Part shown: one piece after another, positions 7,356 through 15,107 of the stretch
Layout: every line of letters starts with the position of its first letter
How positions within the stretch are numbered: position 1 is the stretch's first letter
Assembly (NCBI GenBank): GCA_964440345.1
Contig: CAYTSA010000005.1
Coordinates: forward strand, 1-64,000
DNA length: 64,000 bases
Direction of reading: 5' to 3'
From: CAYTSA01 sp964440345
GTDB taxonomy: Bacteria > Desulfobacterota > Desulfovibrionia > Desulfovibrionales > Desulfovibrionaceae
Translations under genes and position numbers: made by a program
Notes under the pieces: generated by a model
Databases searched by the model: none
What the model saw: the letters and a program-made list of their open reading frames with translations, nothing else
Told to the model about the DNA's origin: nothing

Positions 7356-8336
7356 ATGCAGAATGAAGCCATATGGGCCCACAACCTGAGTAAACGTTTT
7401 GAAGGCGTGCAGGCTGTTGACGGAGCGTCGTTCTCTGTGAAACGAGGAGAGCTTTACGGCTTCCTCGGTCCCAACGGTGCAGGGAAGAGCACGACCATCA
7501 ACATGCTTACCGGACTGGCGCGGCCAGATTCAGGTTCAGTCCGGATATGCGGCGTCGATTGCACGCAGAACCCCCGGGCCGCCCAGCATTTGATCGGCGT
7601 AGTTCCGGATGAGAGCAACCTGTATCCGGAACTCACCGGATTCGAAAATTTGTGTTTCTGCGCGGCGCTATATGGAATCAGAAAGGGTGAACGCCAACGC
7701 CGGGCCCGTAGGCTTCTGGAAGAATTCGGTTTGGAGGAGGCGGCTGAGCGAAAATTCAGCGGGTATTCCAAGGGCATGAAGCGCAAACTCACCATCGCAG
7801 CCGGAATCATTCATCAGCCAGACGTGCTTTTTCTCGACGAGCCGACCACAGGCATTGACGTGGCCAGCGCCAGACAGCTCCGGCAGCTTGTCTCCGAGCT
7901 TCACCAAGGTGGAACCACGATATTCCTGACCACCCACTACATCGAGGAAGCCGAGCGGCTGTGTGACCGTATCGCCTTTATTGTTGAAGGGACTATTAAA
8001 CGCATTGACTCAGTGGAGAACCTTGTTCAGCCGCTCCAGTCACGACATGTACTCCAGATCACTTGTGAGGAGACCTTGCCTGAAAACCTGCAAGCGGTCC
8101 TCGTCAACTCGTTTCCAGAACTCGACTTCTCATTGCCGGATCGGCGCTCAATTCGAGTTGAGGCGGATAATCCTGTGCATGTCGGCCCGCTCGTCCGCAT
8201 TCTTGAAAAGCAAAAATTTACCGTCATGGAAGCCCGGCGAAAACGGCGATCCCTCGAGGATGTTTTCGTACACGTTACCGGGATCGAGACCACAATGATG
8301 CGCAACGAGAAGGAATCAAAGAGGGGCAGGCCGTGA
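7356..8336 (+). CDS. ABC-2 type exporter, ATP-binding subunit
   Basis: 326 residues. Walker A GPNGAGKST is at 38-46, the signature region SGYSKGMKRK lies before Walker B LFLDEPTTGID at about 158-168, and the switch histidine follows in TTHYIEEAE. The C-terminal 100 residues match the extra domain of DrrA/NodI-type exporters. A GTG at 7338 is an alternative start; ATG 7356 is preceded by AAGG at a slightly long distance. It overlaps the next gene by four bases (GTGA), so the ATPase and permease are translationally coupled. First gene of the seven-step envelope operon that continues to 14889. Confidence 0.9.
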   Translation: MQNEAIWAHNLSKRFEGVQAVDGASFSVKRGELYGFLGPNGAGKSTTINMLTGLARPDSGSVRICGVDCTQNPRAAQHLIGVVPDESNLYPELTGFENLCFCAALYGIRKGERQRRARRLLEEFGLEEAAERKFSGYSKGMKRKLTIAAGIIHQPDVLFLDEPTTGIDVASARQLRQLVSELHQGGTTIFLTTHYIEEAERLCDRIAFIVEGTIKRIDSVENLVQPLQSRHVLQITCEETLPENLQAVLVNSFPELDFSLPDRRSIRVEADNPVHVGPLVRILEKQKFTVMEARRKRRSLEDVFVHVTGIETTMMRNEKESKRGRP

Positions 8337-9070
8337 AAAAGCTCATCAGCTACTGGAACATATTAGCCAAGGATATGCGGACATACTACTTGAAGCCGCC
8401 GAATATCAGCTGGGGCCTTATCTTCCCGCTGGCCTGGACCGCCATGTTCTTCATCCGGTCGGGGAACGGAGTGGAAAGTGTGCCGCAGCTGTTGCCAGGT
8501 GTTGTCGCCATATCAATTCTGTTTGGCACAACATCAATGCTGGCGGTGACGGTGACCTTTGAAAAGAAAAATCGATCCTTCGAACGGTTGTTGCTTGCCC
8601 CCATCTCCTTCGAGTTGCTCATGTTCGCCAAGACGAGCGGAGCCATTTTTTTTGGCGTGGCCAACGCGTTTGTGCCGGTGTTCATGGCTATATTCCTGAC
8701 TGATCTTGCGCATGTCAACTGGCTGTTGTTTGTGCCAGCCGTAGTGCTCATTGCTGTGGCGTCCACCTTTCTGGGGTTGTTCATCGCCGTGGCGGTCAGC
8801 GAGGTGTTCGAGGCGCAGACCTTTTCCAATTTCTTTCGCTTTCCCATGATCTTTTTGTGCGGTCTCTTCTTCCCCATAGAGAAACTGCCCCTCCTGCTGA
8901 AGCCCATATCCTACGCGCTGCCATTGACTTACGGCGTGGATGTGCTGCACGGAGCTGTGCATGGCGGACACATTCTGCCCTATGCGCTTGATTTATTGAT
9001 CCTCTGTCTGTTCTGCGCGGGATTGTTTTGGGCAAGTCTCTGCAACATAAGGAGACGGTGGATTGCCTGA
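8333..9070 (+). CDS. ABC-2 type exporter, membrane subunit
   Basis: 245 residues with six hydrophobic segments in the ABC-2 permease pattern: an N-terminal cytoplasmic start, a long periplasmic loop and the conserved FFPIEKLPLLLKPISYALPLTYGVD near 185-207, typical of NodJ/DrrB-type permeases. It starts with GTG 8333 overlapping the ATPase stop. Exported substrate unknown; drugs, polysaccharide or lipid are all handled by relatives. Its end overlaps the TTG start of the sigma factor gene, which argues that the exporter and the sigma/anti-sigma genes form one transcript. Confidence 0.88.
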   Translation: MKKLISYWNILAKDMRTYYLKPPNISWGLIFPLAWTAMFFIRSGNGVESVPQLLPGVVAISILFGTTSMLAVTVTFEKKNRSFERLLLAPISFELLMFAKTSGAIFFGVANAFVPVFMAIFLTDLAHVNWLLFVPAVVLIAVASTFLGLFIAVAVSEVFEAQTFSNFFRFPMIFLCGLFFPIEKLPLLLKPISYALPLTYGVDVLHGAVHGGHILPYALDLLILCLFCAGLFWASLCNIRRRWIA

Positions 9071-9674
9071 GCCTCCGGCCCATACGTCAAGGGAACAGAC
9101 GTCAAGGGGACAGACGTCAAGGGGCCAGACGTCAAGCGACGAATCTCTGCTGGAAGCCGCCGGAAAAGGAGACCGAAAGGCCTTTGGAGAACTGGTCCGG
9201 CGACATCACAGCTGGGCCTGGGGTGTCAGTTATCGCTTCACAGGGCTTGAAAGCGAATCCGAAGATATTGTCCAGTCCGCGTTCATCAAGCTGCTTAAAG
9301 CTGCATGCGGTTACAGCCGCACAGGAAGTTTCAAGACTTTTTTCCACGTCATCATCACAAGACTGTGCCTTGATCACGCAAAAAGAAAAATGCCGGTTTA
9401 CGTGGAGTCTTACCAGGAAATGGCAAACGCCGCTCCCGGGATTGAGGACTCGTTGCTGGAGCGCGAACAAGCCATGCGTGTCCGCACTGCTTTGGATTGT
9501 TTGCCGCCAAAGCAGCGCATGGCCATTGTTCTTCGTTACTACGAGGACCTGGGTTATGAGGAGATGGCGCTTATGATGGAGACATCGAAAAAAGGAGTTG
9601 AGCGCTTGTTGGCCAGGGGGCGCGAGTCGTTACGGAAAAATCTCGGAGCACAGGCAGATTTTTTTTCATCATGA
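9063..9674 (+). CDS. ECF-type RNA polymerase sigma factor
   Basis: 203 residues from TTG 9063. Region 2 spans about residues 30-100 (FGELVRRHHSWAW, ESEDIVQSAFIKLLKA, KTFFHVIITRLCLDHAKR) and region 4 about 135-195 (LDCLPPKQRMAIVLRYYEDLGYEEMA, SKKGVERLLARGRESLRKNL). This is a complete group 4 sigma factor. Before region 2 lies a repetitive Ser/Thr/Gln/Arg stretch (SRGQTSRGQTS) encoded by 15-bp tandem repeats, which is unusual and may be variable. The gene overlaps the permease upstream and the anti-sigma downstream (ATGA). It presumably directs transcription of this envelope operon in response to its anti-sigma partner. Confidence 0.9.
   Translation: MPEPPAHTSREQTSRGQTSRGQTSSDESLLEAAGKGDRKAFGELVRRHHSWAWGVSYRFTGLESESEDIVQSAFIKLLKAACGYSRTGSFKTFFHVIITRLCLDHAKRKMPVYVESYQEMANAAPGIEDSLLEREQAMRVRTALDCLPPKQRMAIVLRYYEDLGYEEMALMMETSKKGVERLLARGRESLRKNLGAQADFFSS
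9084..9138 (+). repeat. 15-bp tandem repeat in the 5' part of the sigma factor gene
   Basis: Three units of the form acgtcaagggracag or acgtcaaggggccag occupy 9084-9098, 9099-9113 and 9114-9128, and a partial fourth (acgtcaagcg) follows. The period is a multiple of three, so changes in copy number keep the frame and only lengthen the N-terminal tail. Confidence 0.85.
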
Positions 9675-10222
9675 GCGGGGGTTTTCGCTGTTTGGATCGT
9701 TTCACTTTACAGAGGTCAGAAAAAGTGAATTGCCGAACTTGCCAAAAGTATCTTGCCGCATACCTGGATAGCGAGCTGCCTCACAATGACGCCAGCCGGG
9801 TCTCAGAGCATATCAACTCCTGCCTTTCATGCCGTGAACGTGTGCACGAGCTTGAAGCACTGGCAAGCTCCCTTGAGACATTGCCGGTTCAAGAGGTCCC
9901 GAACGGACTGGAATACCGGATCATGACTCAGGCAGCCTCCGAGTTTTTCGACTCGCCGAAAAGAACAGCGCCATACTGGCCATCGAATCTTTTTTCCTGC
10001 CACTGGTTTGATCAGGCGGCAACGACTGCGGCTCTGGTGATCGGCCTTTTCCTTGGCGGCATGCTCGGATGGAGCGGTTACGAACGCAATGACAGTCATT
10101 CCCTTTCCGCCGCTACTGAACAGGAGTTGGACAGAGTTGTCACCGCTTCCATGACTGCGGTTCCGAGAGGGTCTATCGAGGCTGCGGTACTGGCGATGCT
10201 TGACAATAGAGGAGACTATTAA
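9671..10222 (+). CDS. Zinc-finger (zf-HC2) anti-sigma factor
   Basis: 183 residues. The N-terminal CRTCQKYLAAYLDSELP and EHINSCLSCRERV segments supply the His-Cys-Cys zinc-binding anti-sigma domain (HxxxCxxC). One membrane segment (AATTAALVIGLFLGGMLGW, about 117-135) separates it from a short periplasmic tail. Known family members bind the adjacent ECF sigma factor and release it on stress. The start at 9671 overlaps the sigma stop as ATGA, the usual coupling of such pairs. A GTG at 9726 just before CRTC is an alternative start. Confidence 0.88.
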   Translation: MSGGFRCLDRFTLQRSEKVNCRTCQKYLAAYLDSELPHNDASRVSEHINSCLSCRERVHELEALASSLETLPVQEVPNGLEYRIMTQAASEFFDSPKRTAPYWPSNLFSCHWFDQAATTAALVIGLFLGGMLGWSGYERNDSHSLSAATEQELDRVVTASMTAVPRGSIEAAVLAMLDNRGDY

Positions 10223-10226
10223 CTCC

Positions 10227-10730
10227 ATGCTGTTTTCAAAACGTTCTTTAGTGGCCCTGTCTGTTGGTTTCAACATTGCGTTTATCCTCTTCTGGGGAGT
10301 TCAGTGGTTCGATGGAAAGCATTCCTCTTCCGGTGCACCTATCTCTGAGGCACAGCCTCTAGCAGGACGATATGCTGATATTCAAATATCCAAGGAGCAG
10401 TGGAAGGAGATGCAACTGTATTTACAGGCTTTTGTGGATAGGACTAACGAAATACGCAAAAACACCAGGCAACTGAGGGGACACATGCTGAAGTTGCTGG
10501 CCGAGCCTGTTGCTGGAGAAATGTCGATTCGGAACATCCAGCGGGAAATCCATGAAAATCAGGCTTTGATGAAAGACGAAGTGCTTGGCTTGCTGCTCAA
10601 GGAAAAAAGCGTTTTGGAGCCTGAACAATTTGAAGAACTACTTAAAGCTATGCAGAAATATGGTGGTCCTGCTTTTGGCCGTTTTGGTCCAGGACCATGC
10701 GGAAACGACGCTGCAGCAAAAAGGGAATAA
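10227..10730 (+). CDS. CpxP/ZraP-like periplasmic sensor or chaperone
   Basis: 167 residues: an N-terminal signal anchor (RSLVALSVGFNIAFILFWGV), then a helical domain with the pattern of the heavy-metal-resistance family (PF13801-like): SKEQWKEMQLYLQAF, then paired helices to residue 150, and a Gly/Pro/Phe-rich end. Relatives sense metal or misfolded proteins in the periplasm and often sit beside sigma/anti-sigma genes. The start at 10227 follows GAGGAG at 12 bases; a TTG at 10200 would overlap the anti-sigma gene. No His-rich metal site is visible, so a folding-stress role is as likely as a metal role. Confidence 0.7.
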   Translation: MLFSKRSLVALSVGFNIAFILFWGVQWFDGKHSSSGAPISEAQPLAGRYADIQISKEQWKEMQLYLQAFVDRTNEIRKNTRQLRGHMLKLLAEPVAGEMSIRNIQREIHENQALMKDEVLGLLLKEKSVLEPEQFEELLKAMQKYGGPAFGRFGPGPCGNDAAAKRE

Positions 10731-10777
10731 TTTTCAGTTCCCGGGCATATCTAGGCTGATTTTACAGGAGAAAAGTA

Positions 10778-11488
10778 ATGTCGTTGATTGAACTGCGCGA
10801 AATTTCGAAAACGTATCTGACGGGACAGGTTGAAACAGTGGCCTTGAAACAGGTTACCGTATCGATAGCAAAGGGGAAACTCGTCACCTTTGTCGGCCCT
10901 TCCGGCAGCGGCAAAACAACCCTTCTCAACATCATCGGCTGCATGGACAAGCCAACCAGTGGAGAGGTCCATGTTGCAAGCACCAGGGTGGATACTCTGA
11001 ACAAACGTCAAGCCGCTGGTTTTCGGGGCCGTCATCTGGGCTTTATCTTTCAGTCCTTCAATCTTATTCCCGTCTTAAGCGTCTATGAAAATATTGAATA
11101 CCCCTTGCTTATGATCACCAAGACTGCGGCGGGAGAACGACGGGAACGGGTGATGAGTGTTCTTGCGGAGGTCGGCATGGTCGACCAGAAAGACAAAAGG
11201 CCTGACCAGATATCTGGAGGCCAGAAGCAACGGGTTGCTGTGGCGCGTGCCCTGGTGACCAACCCGGTTGTAGTGCTCGCGGACGAACCCACCGCGAACC
11301 TGGACCACGGTACGGCCCACAGAATAATAGAACTGATGGAAAAAATGCGGGACGCCTACGGAACAACCTTTGTCTTTTCCACCCACGACCCGCGCATTGT
11401 CGAGCATGCCGACGTGGTGCACGGTATCGAGGACGGCAGACTGCTGAACGGGAACCCGCTGCTTCAGGGAGGAAAGGACCATGCTTAA
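10778..11488 (+). CDS. MacB/LolD-type ABC transporter ATPase
   Basis: 236 residues. Walker A GPSGSGKTT at 40-48, signature ISGGQKQRVAVARAL near 146, Walker B VVVLADEPTANLD near 164-176 and the switch region STHDPRIVEHAD. The Q-loop context FIFQSFNLIPVLSVYENIEYPL is characteristic of the LolD/MacB/FtsE branch that works with FtsX-like permeases. An AGGAG lies seven bases before the ATG. It overlaps the permease gene by eight bases. In context it powers transport from the inner membrane towards the periplasmic LolA-like protein encoded next but one. Confidence 0.93.
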   Translation: MSLIELREISKTYLTGQVETVALKQVTVSIAKGKLVTFVGPSGSGKTTLLNIIGCMDKPTSGEVHVASTRVDTLNKRQAAGFRGRHLGFIFQSFNLIPVLSVYENIEYPLLMITKTAAGERRERVMSVLAEVGMVDQKDKRPDQISGGQKQRVAVARALVTNPVVVLADEPTANLDHGTAHRIIELMEKMRDAYGTTFVFSTHDPRIVEHADVVHGIEDGRLLNGNPLLQGGKDHA

Positions 11489-12734
11489 CATATTCAAGAT
11501 CGCCTTGCGCAATCTGGCCCGCTACAAACGGCGCACCGCCCTTACCTCTCTGCTCATCGTCATCGGCGTGTGCATGGTGGTCATGTTCTCCGGTCTAGCA
11601 GGATCATTCAAGACCATGATGGTAGGAATAATCACTGATTCAGTCATCGGCCATATGCAGATTCACCGCAAAGGCTATTTCTCATCCATCGACACAATGC
11701 CCCTACATTTGAACATGAAAGTGCACTCCTACGAAAAAATTGCAGAAACCCTCGAAGCAACTCCCGGAGTGGAAGCATACGCGCCCAGACTCAAATTCGG
11801 CGCGGTTCTTAGCAACTATATTGAAAGCACCAATGTCCGTCTTTCGGCTGTTGATCCGAAACAAGAAACAACTGTCTGCACGTCCTTGGTCGGCAGGATC
11901 AAGGAGGGAGCCCCAGGCCCTGGCGAAGACTTGCTCACAAAAGGCCAAGTAATCGTACCAGAAAAAATTGCAAAAAGTCTGGGGATGAAGCTTGGCGATT
12001 CCGTTGTGCTGGTCGCCACCAACAAGGACGGCTCAGTAAACGGAATGGAATTTCAGTTGTCCGGGATAATTGAAGACCTCATGGGGCCGGGCGGCAAGGA
12101 CGCCTACATGCACATTGAAGACGCACGCGGACTCCTGCGCACCGAGCCGGGCGAAGTCACCGAGATCGTGGTCCGGGTGTCCGACTTCAACAAGCTAAAG
12201 CCAGTCGCCGGGTCGCTCTCGGAAACGCTCGGAGGATTCTTGAACAAGAAGGGGCAGCCCGCCTTCGAGCTGCACACTTGGGACAAGTTGTCGCCGTTCT
12301 CCAACATCGCTAACATGATCGATCTGATGCTCGTGACGGTGAAGATAGTCATGGTCGCCATTGTGCTCATCAGCGTGCTCAACGTGATGCTGATGTCGGT
12401 ATTCGAGCGTGTGCGGGAAATAGGGACCATCGCCGCCATGGGGACCTCGCCCGGTACGATCATGGGGCTTTTTGTGACGGAGGGAGTGTTGCTGGGCGTT
12501 CTGGGAACACTGCTTGGTTTGGTCCTTGGAATAGGCGGACTGTTGATTTTCAAAGCATCCGGCGTGACGTTCTCCTTCGGAAGAATGGACAACCTCATTG
12601 TGCGCCCGGATATCAATCCTGCTGAAATACTCGTTTTGAGCGGCATTGTCCTGGCCGCCTCTGCACTCGCTGCGTTGCAGCCGGCGTGGAAGGCCAGCCA
12701 GATGGAGCCAGTCGACGCTCTTGGTCACGTATAA
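11481..12734 (+). CDS. MacB/LolC-type FtsX-like ABC permease
   Basis: 417 residues: an N-terminal membrane helix (about 18-40), a large periplasmic MacB-type domain (about 45-270), and three C-terminal helices including MIDLMLVTVKIVMVAIVLISVLNVMLMSVFERVREIGTIAAMG, followed by the FtsX motif GTSPGTIMGLFVTEG. These permeases do not form a classical channel; they transmit ATP hydrolysis to the periplasm to extract lipoproteins or push substrates. The pairing with a LolD-type ATPase and a LolA-like carrier suggests lipoprotein or lipid export. Same operon as the sigma factor. Confidence 0.92.
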   Translation: MLNIFKIALRNLARYKRRTALTSLLIVIGVCMVVMFSGLAGSFKTMMVGIITDSVIGHMQIHRKGYFSSIDTMPLHLNMKVHSYEKIAETLEATPGVEAYAPRLKFGAVLSNYIESTNVRLSAVDPKQETTVCTSLVGRIKEGAPGPGEDLLTKGQVIVPEKIAKSLGMKLGDSVVLVATNKDGSVNGMEFQLSGIIEDLMGPGGKDAYMHIEDARGLLRTEPGEVTEIVVRVSDFNKLKPVAGSLSETLGGFLNKKGQPAFELHTWDKLSPFSNIANMIDLMLVTVKIVMVAIVLISVLNVMLMSVFERVREIGTIAAMGTSPGTIMGLFVTEGVLLGVLGTLLGLVLGIGGLLIFKASGVTFSFGRMDNLIVRPDINPAEILVLSGIVLAASALAALQPAWKASQMEPVDALGHV

Positions 12735-12754
12735 TTTAAAAAGGATCACCAGTC

Positions 12755-13504
12755 ATGAAATCAATGAAATTTGTCTTACTCTTTGCCAGTATCTGCTGTG
12801 TCCTGTTCAGCGGCGCGCAGGTCTCAGCCATGGAGGCTGAAGAGGTCCTCAGGATCGTGGACAGCAACCTCGCCCCAGAAAGCTATGAGTCATACCGGAA
12901 ACTCATCAACATCGAACCGGATGGCAGCAAGAGGGAATACGTCCTTTACACAATCAAAAAAGGACAGGATTTGGTGGCTTCTGTGTTTTTGGAGCCTGCC
13001 AGTGAAAAGGGGCGGGCGACATTGCGTCTTGGCGAGAACATGTGGCTGCATATCCCGAGTGTGGCCAAACCGGTCAGGATTACGAGCCTACAGTCCGTGA
13101 CCGGCGGCATCTTTAACAATGCCGATATCATGCGGCTGGACTACAGCGTCGAGTATGCTCCCGAATCCATGGACGAGAGTGAAAACTCTTACGTGCTTCG
13201 TCTGAAGGCAAAAACGAACAATGTGGCGTATGACAAACTTGAAATGTTGGTGGAGAAAAAGAGACTGACTCCAACTGAAATCAGATGCTTCGCAGCATCA
13301 GGCATGTTGATCAAGACGCTGCATTTCAAAAAAATGACCGACTTCGGGAATGGATTCGTCAGGCCTGCGATCGTCGAGACCGACAGCCCTCTTCATAAAG
13401 GGTATATGTCCATCATGATATTCGCCAAAATGCGCGCCAGGGAATTCCCCGACGAAGTATTTACTCTTAACTATCTTCCGCGCATCGAAACTCTGCGCCA
13501 GTAA
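12755..13504 (+). CDS. LolA-like outer membrane lipoprotein-sorting family protein
   Basis: 249 residues with a signal peptide (KFVLLFASICCVLFSGAQVSA). The mature part has the LolA-like pattern of PF17131: a central GRATLRLGENMWLHIPSVAKPVRI followed by alternating beta strands to the C-terminus. LolA folds form a half-barrel that shields acyl chains in the periplasm. The conserved middle (FLEPASEKGRATLRLGENMW) is the most recognisable block. AAGGA precedes the ATG. It sits between the MacB/Lol-type permease and an outer-membrane barrel gene, exactly where a periplasmic carrier would be expected. Cargo unknown. Confidence 0.8.
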   Translation: MKSMKFVLLFASICCVLFSGAQVSAMEAEEVLRIVDSNLAPESYESYRKLINIEPDGSKREYVLYTIKKGQDLVASVFLEPASEKGRATLRLGENMWLHIPSVAKPVRITSLQSVTGGIFNNADIMRLDYSVEYAPESMDESENSYVLRLKAKTNNVAYDKLEMLVEKKRLTPTEIRCFAASGMLIKTLHFKKMTDFGNGFVRPAIVETDSPLHKGYMSIMIFAKMRAREFPDEVFTLNYLPRIETLRQ

Positions 13505-13527
13505 TTATTACCGTGGCCAGGGCCTAC

Positions 13528-14889
13528 ATGAAAATATTTGCAAGCACGCTTCTTGCCGTGCTTTTGGCCTTTCCTGCCTTCGCGCAGGAGGAACCGCTCT
13601 ATGACGACAGCTTCGACATCCCTGAGGTGGAGGACAAGCATTTCGAATTTTGGGGGCAAGCCGAGTTTCGGGCCTATGAAAGGATTCTGAACAAGGACTC
13701 CGCAATATATCAGCAGAGATATTATGACTCTCCTAAAGACGACCTGCAAGCCGACATGCTGCTACGATTTAAGCCCGAGTTTTCTTTGAAGTATAATGCG
13801 GCCGGGTTGTATGCCCGCCCCCGTTTGGATGTTGAATGGAGCCAGCTTCCCCTGAAGGGAAGCAGTAAGCCGGACGAACCATCGGAGATGTTTTTCAAAA
13901 ATGACGACCACTGGGCTGGAGAAATTATGCTGGAGGAAGGTTTCGCGTCCTGGAGGCCCGAGCCATGGTTCACGGCTGAAATCGGCAAAAAAGTATTAAA
14001 ATGGGGGAAAGGGTATGCCTGGAACCCGGTCAGCTTCGCGAGTCGCCCCAAGGATGTAGATGACCCGGACCAGACCCGGGAAGGCTACGTGATGGGGTAT
14101 ACGGATGCAATATTCAGCTTTGACGGTCCTCTCAAAACATTTGCTGTAACTCCGGTTCTCGTCCCTGTACGGGAACAGGTTAACGCGGAGCTGGCGACAC
14201 AAGACAGTCTATTGTACGGCGGGAAGCTATATTTTTTACTATATGACATCGATGTCGATTTGATGGCCATGGCTGGAGACGGCTATGACACAAGCCTCGG
14301 TATGGATTTCGCTGCAAACATTACCGAAAACTTTGCCATTCATGGAGAAGCTGCGGTTAAGATTGATCACAAGAAGACTGTATTCGATGCTTCCGGCGCT
14401 ACTGAAAATTACAGCGATAATGCCTGGAGCTTTCTGCTTGGGATAAGATATCTGACAGAGAGCGATACGACATTTCTGCTGGAATATTATCATAACGGTG
14501 ACGGGTATTCCAATTCACAGTTGAAAGAGTACTATAACTATGTCCATGATGCATATGACGATTATCTTCTTACTGGAAGCGCCGCAAAGATAAATACGAG
14601 CAAAAATGTTTCTGGATATTACAATAAAAGTAGTGTCGGACAAGACTATGCATATCTCAGGATTGCTCAGAAAGAGCCTTTTAACATCCTTTACCTTACG
14701 ACAACAATGACAGTTATCGCAAATCTTGGAGACAAGAGCGTGTCCTTTAACCCGGAACTCTCATACATGCTGACGTCGAACATGGAGTTGAAACCCAGGT
14801 TTACAATTCCAACAGGCTCAGATGATTCGGAATTTGGCAACAAGCTCAATGCCGTCAGGGGCGAGCTGAGACTTGTCTATTCGTTTTGA
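13528..14889 (+). CDS. Probable outer-membrane beta-barrel protein (DUF1302-like)
   Basis: 453 residues with a signal peptide ending FPAFAQ at about 20. The mature chain is rich in alternating aromatic and polar residues, with repeated strands such as LYARPRLDVEWSQLPL and NAVRGELRLVYSF; it ends in phenylalanine, as most outer-membrane barrels do. The block ILKWGKGYAWNPVSF-like sequence (VLKWGKGYAWNPVSFASRP) resembles DUF1302-type barrels that accompany LolA-like or DUF1329 proteins in lipid export clusters. A GTG at 13513 could add five residues. Codon third positions are clearly richer in A/T than in the flanking region. The family assignment is tentative; the barrel nature is well supported. 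Confidence 0.72.
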   Translation: MKIFASTLLAVLLAFPAFAQEEPLYDDSFDIPEVEDKHFEFWGQAEFRAYERILNKDSAIYQQRYYDSPKDDLQADMLLRFKPEFSLKYNAAGLYARPRLDVEWSQLPLKGSSKPDEPSEMFFKNDDHWAGEIMLEEGFASWRPEPWFTAEIGKKVLKWGKGYAWNPVSFASRPKDVDDPDQTREGYVMGYTDAIFSFDGPLKTFAVTPVLVPVREQVNAELATQDSLLYGGKLYFLLYDIDVDLMAMAGDGYDTSLGMDFAANITENFAIHGEAAVKIDHKKTVFDASGATENYSDNAWSFLLGIRYLTESDTTFLLEYYHNGDGYSNSQLKEYYNYVHDAYDDYLLTGSAAKINTSKNVSGYYNKSSVGQDYAYLRIAQKEPFNILYLTTTMTVIANLGDKSVSFNPELSYMLTSNMELKPRFTIPTGSDDSEFGNKLNAVRGELRLVYSF

Positions 14890-14954
14890 CGTCTGGCGCC
14901 CTTGACCAGAACCGGCGGACTGATCGGAGAGTACGAGATGTGCGTTCTTTGTGG

Positions 14955-15065
14955 TCGCCCCTATGACGTATTGATCTAAGCATAGTGCGTGTACTGACCT
15001 GAGCCAACTCCTTCCTGACCTGTAGCCGGGCTGCCTGGCCCGCGCTTCCAGGAGGTAGATTTTGG
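14955..15065. repeat. Right direct repeat bounding the AT-rich island
   Basis: This is the partner of the copy at 4658-4770, in the same orientation. It lies between the barrel gene and the HD-GYP gene. Base composition returns to GC-rich beyond it. No tRNA gene or recognisable integration site adjoins either copy. Confidence 0.6.
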
Positions 15066-15107
15066 GATAACCCGGCACTTGACCGGGGGGGGCGCAAGGG
15101 GAAGGAC

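Noticed and set aside
9084..9138. Possible CRISPR array
   Set aside because: Units are 15 bases with no spacers; a simple tandem repeat inside a coding region.
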